Origin: Paenibacillaceae bacterium
GTDB lineage: Bacteria; Bacillota; Bacilli; Paenibacillales; Paenibacillaceae
Assembly (NCBI GenBank): GCA_900766135.1
Contig: CAAFUF010000004.1
Location: forward strand, 186,001-250,000
Direction of reading: 5' to 3'
DNA length: 64,000 bases
Made by a program: the position numbers and the translations under genes. The notes under the pieces were generated by a model, which saw only the letters and a program-made list of their open reading frames with translations, was not told where the DNA came from and did no database searches. Below, one piece after another: positions 1 to 8,616 of the stretch. The first letter of the stretch is position 1, and every line of letters starts with the position of its first letter.

Positions 1-50
1 GTACGGAAGTCCGGTATCCGATCGCCCTTTCGCCTAGGCCGGAAGGCACA

Positions 51-81
51 AGAAAACCGCTTCCCCTCATGGGACGCGGTT
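51..81 (-). terminator. Rho-independent terminator of the MOSC gene
   Basis: Read on the minus strand, a stem AACCGC/GCGGTT with an inner TCCC/GGGA pairing is followed by TTTTCTTG just after the MOSC stop codon. Bases 1-50 beyond it show nothing I can name. Confidence 0.7.
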
Positions 82-93
82 GATCACGGGGGC

Positions 94-753
94 CTATTCC
101 CCCGCCAGCCGACTTAACCGGGCGCTCAACGTTTCTCGCCAGCTGTCCGACAGTTCCTCCACGGCCAAAACGCGCCGAATCCCCTCGGCATCCTCCTTGT
201 CGAGGTGCATCACGCGGTTCGCGAAGGCCAGCGTGACGCCTGCCGGGTGCCTTTCGATCAGCTCCAGCCGATCCCCGGGGCGAACCTCCCCCTCGCGAAG
301 AACCCGGAAGTAATAACCGGTGTACCCCGTTTGCTGGATTTCCAGCGGCAGCTCCGGCTGGCCGTGTTTGACCCCCAGTTTGAAGCAAGGCTGTCTGGGC
401 TGGCTGACCTGAACGACGGCTTCGCCCAAGCGGAACCGGTCGCCGATGCGAATCTCCTCTTCGAGCATCCCTTCGGTCGTGATATTTTCCCCGAAAGCCC
501 CAAGCTCCAAGGTAATCCCCAGCTTCTCCTCCCAATAAGCATACCGTTCGAACGGATACACGCAGACCGCCTTATCCGGCCCCCCGTGGAATCGGAGATC
601 CGCTTGCTCGTCTCCGGCAAAATTCACCGTCGATAAATACCGCGCATCCGTCACGGGCTTTTTGAAAATCCCCGTTCGTACCACTTTGCCTTGATGCTCA
701 ACCTCGATCGGCTTGCCCACATTTAGCGACCGGATTGCCATATGCTCTGTCAT
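94..753 (-). CDS. MOSC domain protein (YiiM-like)
   Basis: A MOSC-domain protein of the YiiM/YuaD group, about 219 residues, predicted cytoplasmic. MOSC domains are related to the C-terminal part of molybdenum cofactor sulfurases; YiiM-type members reduce N-hydroxylated compounds with a Moco-bound cysteine. Diagnostic segments are the early NVGKPIEV and TGIFKKPV, then GDEQADLRFHGGPDKAVCVYP, and the central GAFGENITTEG and RIGDRFRLG followed by QPRQPCFKLG, which carries the expected conserved cysteine. The frame is open to 831, but I start at 753 because AAAGGAG lies 13 bases before that ATG and the length then fits the family. It is a single-gene unit with its own terminator. A Moco link to the nitrate reductase at 51760 is possible but distant. 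Confidence 0.85.
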   Translation of the reverse strand: MTEHMAIRSLNVGKPIEVEHQGKVVRTGIFKKPVTDARYLSTVNFAGDEQADLRFHGGPDKAVCVYPFERYAYWEEKLGITLELGAFGENITTEGMLEEEIRIGDRFRLGEAVVQVSQPRQPCFKLGVKHGQPELPLEIQQTGYTGYYFRVLREGEVRPGDRLELIERHPAGVTLAFANRVMHLDKEDAEGIRRVLAVEELSDSWRETLSARLSRLAGE

Positions 754-961
754 CTCGTTAAACGCGCTCCTTTGCTCCGTAATCACCCTTAATTGAACTC
801 CATTATACGTAAGGAACTTTTCCAGCACCACCCTTTTTTCCGAGGAGGCAACCGATCGGCAAGGCGCGATTGAAACTTACCGGGCTTCTCATCCGTATTA
901 CTACTAGGAATCATTGCTTCGCGCATTTCCATCCCGGATTCAAAGAGAGGAATTCAATGCT

Positions 962-1381
962 ATGAAATTTAAACTGAAAAAAGTGGTCATCCTCGGCACG
1001 ATGGCCCTCGTTATTACCATAAACCCCAGCATGTCCGGGTATTTGACCAGCCTGGCTTACGCGGCTCATCCGTCTAAGCAATCCAGCCTCAGCAATGACG
1101 CGGAGCGTCCGGAGGACGAGCTTAACGGCCTGCTTGGCGCTTCTTCCGACCAGGAGGTCTACGATGCCTTGCTGGAAGGCAATTCGCTGGCGGACATCGC
1201 CGAATCCCATGGCCAAGAAGCGGACCGGGTTGTCCGGTTGCAAGTCGCCCAGCTGCAGGAGCAGCTGCAGCAGCGGTTGAACGAAGGAAGCTTAACACGC
1301 GAAGCTTACGAGCTTCAGCTGCAAGAGCTGCCGGATCTCGTGGCCGACAGCGCTCGAACCAGGTATACGATTCTCGGTTGA
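962..1381 (+). CDS. Small secreted protein of unknown function
   Basis: A 139-residue protein that I do not recognise. It begins MKFKLKKVVILGTMALVI, a typical signal peptide (three lysines, then a hydrophobic stretch to about residue 30), followed by an Ala-Tyr-Ala-Ala region that suits signal peptidase cleavage. The mature part is acidic, rich in Gln, Glu and Leu, and has a likely amphipathic coil around LQVAQLQEQLQQRLNEGSL. The start at 962 is preceded by AGAGAGGA; a competing ATG five bases upstream ends at once in another frame. A strong terminator follows at 1399. Similar short exported helical proteins are common in spore formers. No function can be assigned. Confidence 0.7.
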   Translation: MKFKLKKVVILGTMALVITINPSMSGYLTSLAYAAHPSKQSSLSNDAERPEDELNGLLGASSDQEVYDALLEGNSLADIAESHGQEADRVVRLQVAQLQEQLQQRLNEGSLTREAYELQLQELPDLVADSARTRYTILG

Positions 1382-1398
1382 CCTAATGAGATTGAAGT

Positions 1399-1451
1399 GA
1401 AGGCCCTACTAGATAACCGCTTGATTGCGGTATCCGGTAGGGCCTTCTTTT
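1399..1451 (+). terminator. Strong bulged-stem terminator between convergent genes
   Basis: An 11-bp outer stem GAAGGCCCTAC/GTAGGGCCTTC encloses a second perfect hairpin ACCGC/GCGGT and is followed by TTTT. It ends transcription of the secreted-protein gene and lies two bases from the stop of the opposing LtaS-type gene. A T-tract exists only on the plus side, so it probably works best for the plus strand. Confidence 0.85.
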
Positions 1452-1452
1452 G

Positions 1453-3378
1453 CTATTGTCCCCGTTTGGGGAGCAGCTTGACGTATTCATCCGACAGTTT
1501 CATCAGCTCCGTCACGTAATCGTAGTCGCTGCGGTACGGCGCGATATCGGCGACCGGTTGCAGCGTGTCCAGCGAGACGGCGGTGCCGTCGTCAAAGCCG
1601 GCGCCCGGTACGAACATGACCTCGTCATTAAAGAACGAGCCCGTCGGCAGATAATAGCGCATCCCCACTACGTTCCGGTCGATGTTCAACAAGTCATGCC
1701 CGAAGGCGGTAAAGCCTTCATCCTTCAGCGAGAGGCCGAGGAGATTGGCGACCGTCGGCAGAATGTCCACTTGTCCGCCGGTGCGTTCCACCGCTTGGCC
1801 ATGCGATTGGCCGGGGATGTGAATGATCAGCGGGATGTTGAAACGGCTGATCCGCTCGTCGTAAGCGATCCCCAGCTTCTCGCTGATCTCATGTGCGGGA
1901 ACGTCCTTCTCCTGGAGACCGAAGTGGTCCCCGTAAAACACCAGCATCGTATTGTCCCACATGCCTGTTTGCTTCAGCCGGTCGATCAGCTTGCCGATCG
2001 CGTAATCGGTGTAGTTGGCCGCCGCGATGTAATTCCCGAGCATCGTGCCTTCCAGATCCGCCGGCAGTTCGATATGGCGGCGGTCCTTCGGCACCACGAA
2101 CGGATTGTGGCTCGAGGTGGTGACGAACTGGGCGTAAAACGGCTTGCCTTGCGCCTTGAGCTCGGCCAGCTTTTCCACGCCAACCCGGTACATTTCCTCG
2201 TCGGACGCGCCGAAATCGTTAAAGTGATCGTTCGTGTAATACGGCTTGTCGTAATACTTATCGAAGTTCAGCGCCGGATACATTTTGTGGCGATCCCAAA
2301 ACGTCACTTTATTGATGTGGAACGTGTTCGCTACGTAACCCTGACTTTGCAGCAAGCGCGGCAGGCTTGGAAGCTGCCGGTCGCCGTAGCCGGTCGACAT
2401 CGCTTCTGCGGCCGTCGGGTAAATCGAGGTGTTGGACATAAACTCGGCGTCCGACGTATTGCCGGGCCCGATTTGCTGGAACACGTGCGGAAAGTAGAAG
2501 CCTTCCTTCGCCAAACCGTTCAGCACGGGCGTAATCTCCCGACCGTTCAATTTTAGGCCGATCGGGAAGTTCTGGAACGATTCCATCTGCACCACAATCA
2601 GGTTCATCCCCCGGGCGGCACCGAAGTAGGCCGGTTCCCCCGTTGCCGCAGCCGCTTGGTAAGGATAGCTGCTCTCCAACTGCCGGACTTTGGCCGCCGT
2701 CTCTTGCAGATTGCCTTGAGCAATCATCCGCTCCTCCTCTTGGTTGCGGATCGCCGCATCCACCTGGAAGTTAAAGAAACCGACGCTTTCGGCCCGCACC
2801 AGCTCGTTATCGATGCTCTTCCCCGAGCGGATGTAAAGGCCGGATAACATGAGGCTGACGATCAGGACGAACGCCACGCCCACCTTCCATGTTAACGAAG
2901 CCCGCGGCCGGTCCGTCCGGAAGCTAAGGCTTCCCGACAGATGGACCCCCCGTGAAGTCCGGCGGTGCCGCGAAGTACGGAACAGGCGCACCGCGATCAG
3001 CACCGGCAGGTCGATGAAATACAGAAATTGTTCGGGCCGCAAGAGCGAAGCCACGCTTGCTTTGACTTCAGGGACTTGGTTTAGTCCGCTAAGCACCGCA
3101 TAAGTCGGCACCGTCCCGAAATAGGCATTGTATACCGTCGCGGCAAACAGGATAAAGGAGATGACGAGGTTAAATCCCAGGTATACTCCCCATTTGCCCT
3201 TGGCCGGCGTCAGCAGTTCAACCAGACACAGCAGCGCCAGCACCGACAGCCATTCGCCGGGCAATCCCTTAGCCGCAAGGCTCCCATAGAAAAAATAACG
3301 CAGCAATAACAGCTTCGCGCCCATCAGCACGAACGTTACGATGAAATGATTTCGGCTTGAGTTACGTATGATTCCCAT
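1453..3378 (-). CDS. LTA synthase family protein (LtaS-type sulfatase fold)
   Basis: A 641-residue membrane enzyme of the LtaS/YfnI/YqgS family, which polymerises glycerol phosphate from phosphatidylglycerol into lipoteichoic acid outside the cell, or primes that chain. The N-terminal 190 residues contain about five membrane segments; the rest is an extracellular sulfatase-fold domain. Visible active-site features are the metal ligand in VVQMESFQNFP (Glu266), the nucleophile Thr308 in GPGNTSDAEF, His424 in TSSHNPF and Asp484-His485 in FYGDHFG. Length and motifs are normal. The ATG at 3378 is preceded by GGAG at good spacing. It is transcribed alone from a promoter next to the stop of the beta-mannosidase gene. 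Which paralogue it is (main synthase or primase) cannot be told from one sequence. Confidence 0.92.
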   Translation of the reverse strand: MGIIRNSSRNHFIVTFVLMGAKLLLLRYFFYGSLAAKGLPGEWLSVLALLCLVELLTPAKGKWGVYLGFNLVISFILFAATVYNAYFGTVPTYAVLSGLNQVPEVKASVASLLRPEQFLYFIDLPVLIAVRLFRTSRHRRTSRGVHLSGSLSFRTDRPRASLTWKVGVAFVLIVSLMLSGLYIRSGKSIDNELVRAESVGFFNFQVDAAIRNQEEERMIAQGNLQETAAKVRQLESSYPYQAAAATGEPAYFGAARGMNLIVVQMESFQNFPIGLKLNGREITPVLNGLAKEGFYFPHVFQQIGPGNTSDAEFMSNTSIYPTAAEAMSTGYGDRQLPSLPRLLQSQGYVANTFHINKVTFWDRHKMYPALNFDKYYDKPYYTNDHFNDFGASDEEMYRVGVEKLAELKAQGKPFYAQFVTTSSHNPFVVPKDRRHIELPADLEGTMLGNYIAAANYTDYAIGKLIDRLKQTGMWDNTMLVFYGDHFGLQEKDVPAHEISEKLGIAYDERISRFNIPLIIHIPGQSHGQAVERTGGQVDILPTVANLLGLSLKDEGFTAFGHDLLNIDRNVVGMRYYLPTGSFFNDEVMFVPGAGFDDGTAVSLDTLQPVADIAPYRSDYDYVTELMKLSDEYVKLLPKRGQ

Positions 3379-3395
3379 CTCTTTTCTCCGGAATG

Positions 3396-3455
3396 TTACC
3401 GTGTTAATAATTTACATAAAAAGCGATTTTCTATCTGTTTATTATAACACGGTAA
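3396..3455 (-). promoter_or_regulatory. LtaS-type gene promoter with flanking 11-bp inverted repeat
   Basis: On the minus strand a TG-extended -10 box (TGTTATAAT; -10 at 3441-3446) lies about 65 bases before the start codon. Perfect inverted arms TTACCGTGTTA (3396-3406) and TAACACGGTAA (3445-3455) flank it, the second overlapping the -10. No good -35 is visible. The arms look like two operator half-sites for an unknown regulator. Confidence 0.5.
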
Positions 3456-3470
3456 AATCCAGAGTCGAAT

Positions 3471-6023
3471 TCATGCGAAGTCGGCCATGGAGCGAACGAT
3501 CAGCTTGCCCGGATTCCCTGCTACGAACGGTTCCGCGCTGTCCGCACCGCCCCGCCGCCGGAATTCCACCGTCACCGGAACGCCGGGGATCAGGTCGAAG
3601 AAGTTGTCCGAGAAGATGCCCTCTTCCTCCGCCGAGATCCACACTTGGCGCGCCAAGGCGTCGCTGACCAGGGTATAGCGGCTGCCGTCGCTCCCGGCCT
3701 CTTCCTGAACGGTAAGGTTCGCCTGCGGTAACGAAAGCTCTTTGGCCGGTACGAAATAATACGGTTTGCTGTCCACCGCTTTTCCGTTCAGCTCCAGGAC
3801 CGCATGCAAAACAACCTGCTGTGGATCGCGGCCCTCCAGCCATTCCGCCCGGGTGAGAACGGCAGCTTCGGCGACGGAATCCGCAGCAACGCGAACCTCC
3901 AACGCCTGTTCTTTCAGCAAGGTGCCCTGGAAGTCGTATAGCGACAGCCGCAGACGAGCTTCTATCGGCTTCTGCAGATCGGACACCAGGCTGACCGAGA
4001 TCGGGCCGGCCTCCGGCTCGTAGATCGCCAGCATCACCTCGCGGAAGCTTCTGCGCACCGTATATTGCAACGCCTTCCAGCGTCCGTAATAGTCCATCCC
4101 CGCCCAGGACGCCACCGGCCAGCAATCGTTCATCTGCCAATACAGCGTCCCCATGCAATAAGGCTTACTGCGGCGATGCGCTTCGATCGCCGTGCGGATC
4201 GCCTCGGCCTGCAACACCTGGCTCATGTACAGGAACGATTTGAAATCCTTTGGCGCGGGCAAATACAGGTCCATGTATTCCTTGATCAACTGGTTTCCGC
4301 GGCCGTTCTTCTGATGGGCCAGCATGACGCCGGACTCCAGCGCCAGCTCGCTCTCCGGCGCGTAGGTCAGCACCGATTTCAGCTCCGGAAACGATTGGAA
4401 GCCGTATTCGCTCATAAAGCGGCCGACCCGGAGATTATAGTTGTCGAACGGCTCGACCGCGTGCCACACGCCCCAGTAGTGGACGTCGCCTTCGCCGGTC
4501 ACTTGGAGCGCATGCTGGTTCGCTTCCCCCGTCAGCTTACGGAGCGGCGAAGACGGCCAGTAGGCCACCCCGCCGGCATGGCGTTCCACGACTTGCGGCA
4601 GGATCCGATGGAAGATCGCTTCGTAATCGGCCCATAGCTTCTCACGCTGCTCCGAGGTGAAATCCTTTTTCCAGCCCCAGCCGCCGTCTTCCTCATAATG
4701 GGCCCAAGCCGAGTCGATTTCGTTATTGCCGCACCATAGCGCGATACACGGATGATTCCGCAGCCGCTTGACGTTGTCCTCCGCTTCGCGGGCAATGCTG
4801 TCAAGAAACTCCGGTTCCCCCGGATACATGCTGCAGGCAAACATGAAGTCCTGCCAGACCAAGATCCCGTATTCATCGCACAGCCGGTAAAAGATGTCCT
4901 GTTCGTAAATACCGCCGCCCCAGATGCGAAGCATGTTCATGCCGCTTTCGGCCGCCGAGGCGATCTCATGGCGGTAGCGTTCGTCCGTCACTTCGGTCAA
5001 AAAACTGTCGTTCGGGATATGGTTGGCCCCTTTGGCAAATACCGGCACCCCGTTTAACTCGAAGCGGAAGGAAGCGCCGGCAGCGTCCTTTTCCCGCACC
5101 AGCTTGATGTCGCGTAGCCCGGTGCGGACGGACGCCTCGGCGATCGTTCCCTGCCCGCCGTCCGCCACAAGCTCGGCGCGGAAGCTGTACATGGCCGGTT
5201 CTCCCAGCCCCCGGCACCACCACAGCTTCGGCTGCGAGATCGCCGCAGGCACCTCCGCCACGTGCGTTCCCGGCTCCAGCGCCACGGGGCATTCCCAGGT
5301 CAGCTCGCCGTTGGTTAACCGCAGCCGGCCTTCCCAGCGCTCGGAGGTTTCGATCTCCGCCACGGCGGTAAGCTCGGCAACCGAGACGTTAACCCGGTCC
5401 TGGCGAATATGCAGGTCGCGAATGACCGGGCCGCTCCGGCCCTCCAACCGGACCTCGCGCCAGATCCCGCTGGTCACGAAGCGCGGCCCCCAATCCCAGC
5501 CGTAGTGATACGGCGCTTTGCGGGCAAACACGCTGACCCGGCGGTCGCCTAACCCGCCCAGCTCCGATTGGTCGTTCGACGCCGGCAGGTCGTAACCCAA
5601 CTTCTCAAGCTTGGGCAAGTCCTCCGCGATCGGCGAGCGAAAGCGGACCGTAACCTTGTTAAGGCCTTCGCGCAGCAGCGGCTTCACATCGATTCGCCAG
5701 ACGCGGAACATATTGTCGGCCGACAAGGCACGCACCCCGTTGACCGCGACGTCGGCATACGTGTCCAAACCGTCAAAGACGAGTTCAATTCGCGGCAAGG
5801 CAAGCCAAACCTCATCCATTTCGAAGGAGGCCTCGTATTCCCAATCTTTTCGATCGATCCACTGCAAGTCATGTTCGTTTGTTCCATAGAACGGATCGGG
5901 GATCATCCCGTTGCGAAGCAGATCCGTATGCACCGTGCCCGGCACCCGGGCCGGCTTCCATTCCGTTTCGTCACACGCTTTGAAGTTCCAATGGTTCAGG
6001 ATAAGTTGTTGTAGACGGCTCAT
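3471..6023 (-). CDS. Beta-mannosidase, glycoside hydrolase family 2
   Basis: An 850-residue GH2 enzyme that cleaves non-reducing beta-mannosyl residues from manno-oligosaccharides. It has no signal peptide, so it acts in the cytoplasm on imported oligosaccharides. The order is an N-terminal jelly-roll domain (about 1-200), immunoglobulin-like domain, TIM barrel (about 330-640) and C-terminal beta domains. The acid/base is Glu435 in WCGNNEIDSAW and the nucleophile is Glu539 in FMSEYGFQSFPE, the usual GH2 mannosidase pair. The N-terminal LNHWNFK..VPGTVHTDLLRNGMIPDPFYGTNE is typical of bacterial beta-mannosidases. The start has TTGGAGGAACT before it. It is divergent from a sugar ABC importer, suggesting that mannosides are that importer's cargo. 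Confidence 0.93.
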   Translation of the reverse strand: MSRLQQLILNHWNFKACDETEWKPARVPGTVHTDLLRNGMIPDPFYGTNEHDLQWIDRKDWEYEASFEMDEVWLALPRIELVFDGLDTYADVAVNGVRALSADNMFRVWRIDVKPLLREGLNKVTVRFRSPIAEDLPKLEKLGYDLPASNDQSELGGLGDRRVSVFARKAPYHYGWDWGPRFVTSGIWREVRLEGRSGPVIRDLHIRQDRVNVSVAELTAVAEIETSERWEGRLRLTNGELTWECPVALEPGTHVAEVPAAISQPKLWWCRGLGEPAMYSFRAELVADGGQGTIAEASVRTGLRDIKLVREKDAAGASFRFELNGVPVFAKGANHIPNDSFLTEVTDERYRHEIASAAESGMNMLRIWGGGIYEQDIFYRLCDEYGILVWQDFMFACSMYPGEPEFLDSIAREAEDNVKRLRNHPCIALWCGNNEIDSAWAHYEEDGGWGWKKDFTSEQREKLWADYEAIFHRILPQVVERHAGGVAYWPSSPLRKLTGEANQHALQVTGEGDVHYWGVWHAVEPFDNYNLRVGRFMSEYGFQSFPELKSVLTYAPESELALESGVMLAHQKNGRGNQLIKEYMDLYLPAPKDFKSFLYMSQVLQAEAIRTAIEAHRRSKPYCMGTLYWQMNDCWPVASWAGMDYYGRWKALQYTVRRSFREVMLAIYEPEAGPISVSLVSDLQKPIEARLRLSLYDFQGTLLKEQALEVRVAADSVAEAAVLTRAEWLEGRDPQQVVLHAVLELNGKAVDSKPYYFVPAKELSLPQANLTVQEEAGSDGSRYTLVSDALARQVWISAEEEGIFSDNFFDLIPGVPVTVEFRRRGGADSAEPFVAGNPGKLIVRSMADFA

Positions 6024-6054
6024 AGTTCCTCCAAGTAAACGTAGTCATACTTTC

Positions 6055-6082
6055 ATTATGTCTGTTTATTCGCAAATAGCAA
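6055..6082 (-). promoter_or_regulatory. Putative promoter of the beta-mannosidase gene
   Basis: Minus-strand TTGCTA (6077-6082), a 16-bp spacer and CATAAT (6055-6060), about 30 bases before the start codon. The -35 is weak, in keeping with the need for an activator at the GTTAG repeats just upstream. Confidence 0.45.
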
Positions 6083-6089
6083 TCATTTT

Positions 6090-6116
6090 GTTAGTATTAT
6101 GTTAGTTTTTAGTTAG
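6090..6116. repeat. Phased GTTAG direct repeats (11-bp period)
   Basis: GTTAG occurs at 6090, 6101 and 6112, exactly one helical turn apart, with a degenerate GTTGA at 6124. Reverse copies (CTAAC) occur nearer the importer at 6224-6228 and inside the cre box at 6257-6261. Same-face direct repeats next to a weak -35 suit an AraC-type response regulator; the binding protein is inferred. Confidence 0.5.
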
Positions 6117-6214
6117 AATCATAGTTGAAGATTCTGAACCTGTTTATAAGATACGACTTAACTCCCCCCGCACAAAATAGCACAATTAAAGACAATAAAT
6201 AGTAATCGGGAACA

Positions 6215-6243
6215 TTTCAATACACTAACAAGTGAGATAAAAT
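6215..6243 (+). promoter_or_regulatory. Putative sigma-A promoter of the mannoside ABC operon
   Basis: TTTCAA (6215-6220), a 17-bp spacer and TAAAAT (6238-6243). Transcription would begin inside the cre box that follows. Confidence 0.5.
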
Positions 6244-6248
6244 TAGGT

Positions 6249-6262
6249 TGTAAGCGCTAACA
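6249..6262 (+). promoter_or_regulatory. cre box (catabolite repression)
   Basis: TGTAAGCGCTAACA matches the CcpA consensus TGWAANCGNTNWCA at every position. It starts six bases after the -10, so bound CcpA would block initiation of the importer operon when a preferred sugar is present. A LacI-family operator could look similar, but no LacI gene is nearby. Confidence 0.8.
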
Positions 6263-6289
6263 AATATGTAAATGAGGGGCGATGAAAGC

Positions 6290-7618
6290 ATGAAGAAGAA
6301 AAACATCCTGATGGCATTCATGATGATCTTCGCACTATCCGCCATATTGGCGGGCTGCGGCGGCGGGAATAACGGAAACGGAACAACCGCCGATACCGGA
6401 AACACTGGAAGCAAGAACACGGCGACCGCAAATACCGGAAGCGAAGGCTCCGGTGAAACGACGCTCAGCGGCAAAGTGACCTTCCTGACCAACCGCACGG
6501 ACATGATCGGCAAGGAGTACGACGAATATCTCAAGCGGTTCAACGAGAAGTATCCCGACATCAAAGTCGAATTCGAAGGCGGCCAGACCGACTACAACCA
6601 GCAATTGAAAGTCCGGATGGCGAGCGGAGAACTGCCCGATCTGATGTTCGTTCCCGACATTCCGAACTCGGACTTGCCGAAATATTTCGCCCCGCTGGAT
6701 GATATGACGTTCAGCAGCGAACTGACGTTCAAGGATTTCAAATCTTACGACGGCAAGCTGTACGGCATTACGACCGGGAACGCCAGCTCGGGGATCGTAT
6801 ATAACAAGAAGGCCTTCGCCGATGCCGGCATCACGGAAACCCCGAAAACTTGGGATGAATTTCTGGCCGCCTGCGAGAAGCTGAAGCAAAACGGCGTCAT
6901 TCCGCTGTCCTCCAACTTCAAGGACAAATGGCCGCTGGGCAGTTGGGTGTACGATTTGCCGCGGCTGATCGAAAACAATCCCAACTTCCCTAACGAAAAG
7001 TTGAATACCGATACTCCATTCACCATGGACAATGGTTACGGCAAATCGTTGAGCCTGTTGAAGGAGTTGGCCGATAAAGATTATCTGGAAAAGGACATCA
7101 ACTCCACCAACTGGGAACAATCGAAAAAGGATGTTGCCAACGGCAAAATGGCCATGTACTACCTCGGCAATTGGGTGATCAATCAAGTCATCGGCGTAGG
7201 GGCCGAGGCCGACAATATCGGATTTTTCCCGCTCCCTTACGACAATTCGGGCCAAACCAGAGCCGGTTTAAGCCCTGACTTCTTCTATGCCGTCAACAAG
7301 GACAGCAAAAACCTCGAGGCAACCAAAGCGTTTCTGGCCTGGCTGATCGAGGACTCCGGCTACGAGGACTTCGCAGGTTTTATGTCCCCGCTGGAGGGCC
7401 GCAAGTCGAAGCTGCCGCAGCTTGCCGAGTTCCAGGCACAGGCCTTGGAGCTCCAGGAAGGCGTAGCGGATGATCCGCAGGTCATTCAAATCTCGAACAA
7501 AGCGCAAATCGATTTACCGGCGATCGCGCAGGAATTCGTTCTCGCCAAGGATCCGCAAACGGTGTTTGACAAGTGGAATAAGGCTTGGGCTAAAGCGAAA
7601 AAAGACCTCGGTTACTAA
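6290..7618 (+). CDS. Sugar-binding lipoprotein of a family-1 ABC importer
   Basis: A 442-residue extracellular solute-binding protein (SBP_bac_1, the maltose/oligosaccharide group). The N-terminus MKKKNILMAFMMIF...AILAGCGG is a lipoprotein signal with the lipobox LAGC, so the protein is anchored outside by a diacylglyceryl cysteine; a Gly/Asn/Thr-rich linker follows. The body has the family pattern (YNKKAFADAGI.ETPKTWDEF, MAMYYLGNW, LAWLIEDSGYEDF). I chose the ATG at 6290 over 6272 because AGGGG is correctly spaced and the lipobox then sits at residues 22-25. It is first in an operon with two permeases and a two-component pair. No ATPase gene is present, as usual for this class, which shares an MsmX-type ATPase. 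Manno-oligosaccharide cargo is inferred from the divergent beta-mannosidase. Confidence 0.88.
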   Translation: MKKKNILMAFMMIFALSAILAGCGGGNNGNGTTADTGNTGSKNTATANTGSEGSGETTLSGKVTFLTNRTDMIGKEYDEYLKRFNEKYPDIKVEFEGGQTDYNQQLKVRMASGELPDLMFVPDIPNSDLPKYFAPLDDMTFSSELTFKDFKSYDGKLYGITTGNASSGIVYNKKAFADAGITETPKTWDEFLAACEKLKQNGVIPLSSNFKDKWPLGSWVYDLPRLIENNPNFPNEKLNTDTPFTMDNGYGKSLSLLKELADKDYLEKDINSTNWEQSKKDVANGKMAMYYLGNWVINQVIGVGAEADNIGFFPLPYDNSGQTRAGLSPDFFYAVNKDSKNLEATKAFLAWLIEDSGYEDFAGFMSPLEGRKSKLPQLAEFQAQALELQEGVADDPQVIQISNKAQIDLPAIAQEFVLAKDPQTVFDKWNKAWAKAKKDLGY

Positions 7619-7631
7619 TCCGCACCGGAGT

Positions 7632-7666
7632 AAAATGGGTTATCGGCCATTTCGATAATCCATTTT
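7632..7666 (+). terminator. Hairpin between binding-protein and permease genes
   Basis: A 14-bp stem AAAATGGGTTATCG/CGATAATCCATTTT (one G-U) with a 7-base loop lies in the 101-bp gap after the binding-protein gene. A weak T-tract follows, so it probably stabilises or partly terminates mRNA, favouring the binding protein. Confidence 0.65.
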
Positions 7667-7719
7667 GCTTTCGCAACAAGCAGGATCTATACAAATCAGC
7701 GGAAAGAAGGGATTCCAGC

Positions 7720-8616
7720 ATGCTCGGCGCCATGTCGTACTTGAAGCAAAAAAGGATCATCATTTTCACCTTCCTGCTCATTCCGGTGAGCTTGCTCTTA
7801 TTATTCACCTACTATCCTGCGGCCAAGCTCGTTTACTTCAGTTTTACCGCGTGGGACGGCTACAGCCCGGAGAAGCCTTGGGTCGGACTGGACAATTACC
7901 GGGAAGTGTTCTTAAATCCCGATATTTTCGGGGTATTTGCGCATAACTTTGCTTATTTTGTCATGGGGCTTGTTCAGAATGTGATCGCCATTTACTTTGC
8001 CGTCATTCTGAATACCCGGCTCCGCGGCAAAAACGTATTCCGGCTGCTGCTTTTTCTCCCGTATATTATGAACGGCGTAGCGGTGGCCTTTATGTTCGGC
8101 TATGTCTTCGATACGACGCAAGGCTCGTTAAACCTGTTCCTGAACAGCATCGGGTTGACCCGTCTGAGCGAAACCAGTTGGCTCGGCACCCAGGGGCTCG
8201 TCAACTACGCTCTGGCCTCCACCGGGCTGTGGCGATTCATGGGATACAACATGGTGATTTACATCGCCTCCCTGCAAGCGATCCCATCGGATCTTTACGA
8301 GGCCGCCAAAATCGACGGCGCCAACGCCTGGAAGACTTTCTGGCGCATTACCTTGCCGAATATGAAGCCGGTTATCCAGTTGAACCTGTTCCTGACGGTC
8401 ACCGGCGCGCTTGAAGTGTTCGACCTGCCGTTCGTCCTGACCAAGGGCGGCCCGGCCGGAGCGAGCCAGACGTACGTGCAGCGCGTCGTCGAAACCGCGT
8501 TTGCCTACAACAATTACGGGCTCGCCTCCGCGATGAGCATCATTTTATTGTTCTTTGTCATCGTTGTCGTCGGATTGCAGCAGTTTGTGCTAAGCAGAGG
8601 GGGGAGCGGCAAATGA
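7720..8616 (+). CDS. Sugar ABC permease, MalF/UgpA type
   Basis: A 298-residue inner-membrane permease of the MalF/UgpA/LacF group with about six membrane segments (first at residues 12-33). The cytoplasmic coupling loop EAAKIDGANAWKTFWRITLPNMKP is the EAA motif that docks the ATPase. It pairs with the next gene to form the channel of the family-1 importer. The ATG at 7720 follows AGAAGG. The last four bases overlap the start of the second permease, indicating coupled translation. Confidence 0.92.
   Translation: MLGAMSYLKQKRIIIFTFLLIPVSLLLLFTYYPAAKLVYFSFTAWDGYSPEKPWVGLDNYREVFLNPDIFGVFAHNFAYFVMGLVQNVIAIYFAVILNTRLRGKNVFRLLLFLPYIMNGVAVAFMFGYVFDTTQGSLNLFLNSIGLTRLSETSWLGTQGLVNYALASTGLWRFMGYNMVIYIASLQAIPSDLYEAAKIDGANAWKTFWRITLPNMKPVIQLNLFLTVTGALEVFDLPFVLTKGGPAGASQTYVQRVVETAFAYNNYGLASAMSIILLFFVIVVVGLQQFVLSRGGSGK

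Noticed and set aside
1450..2556. Long plus-strand open frame opposite the LtaS-type gene
   Set aside because: It is rich in Arg, His and Val with no recognisable domain, and it lies wholly antisense to a gene with intact catalytic motifs; typical shadow frame in GC-rich DNA.
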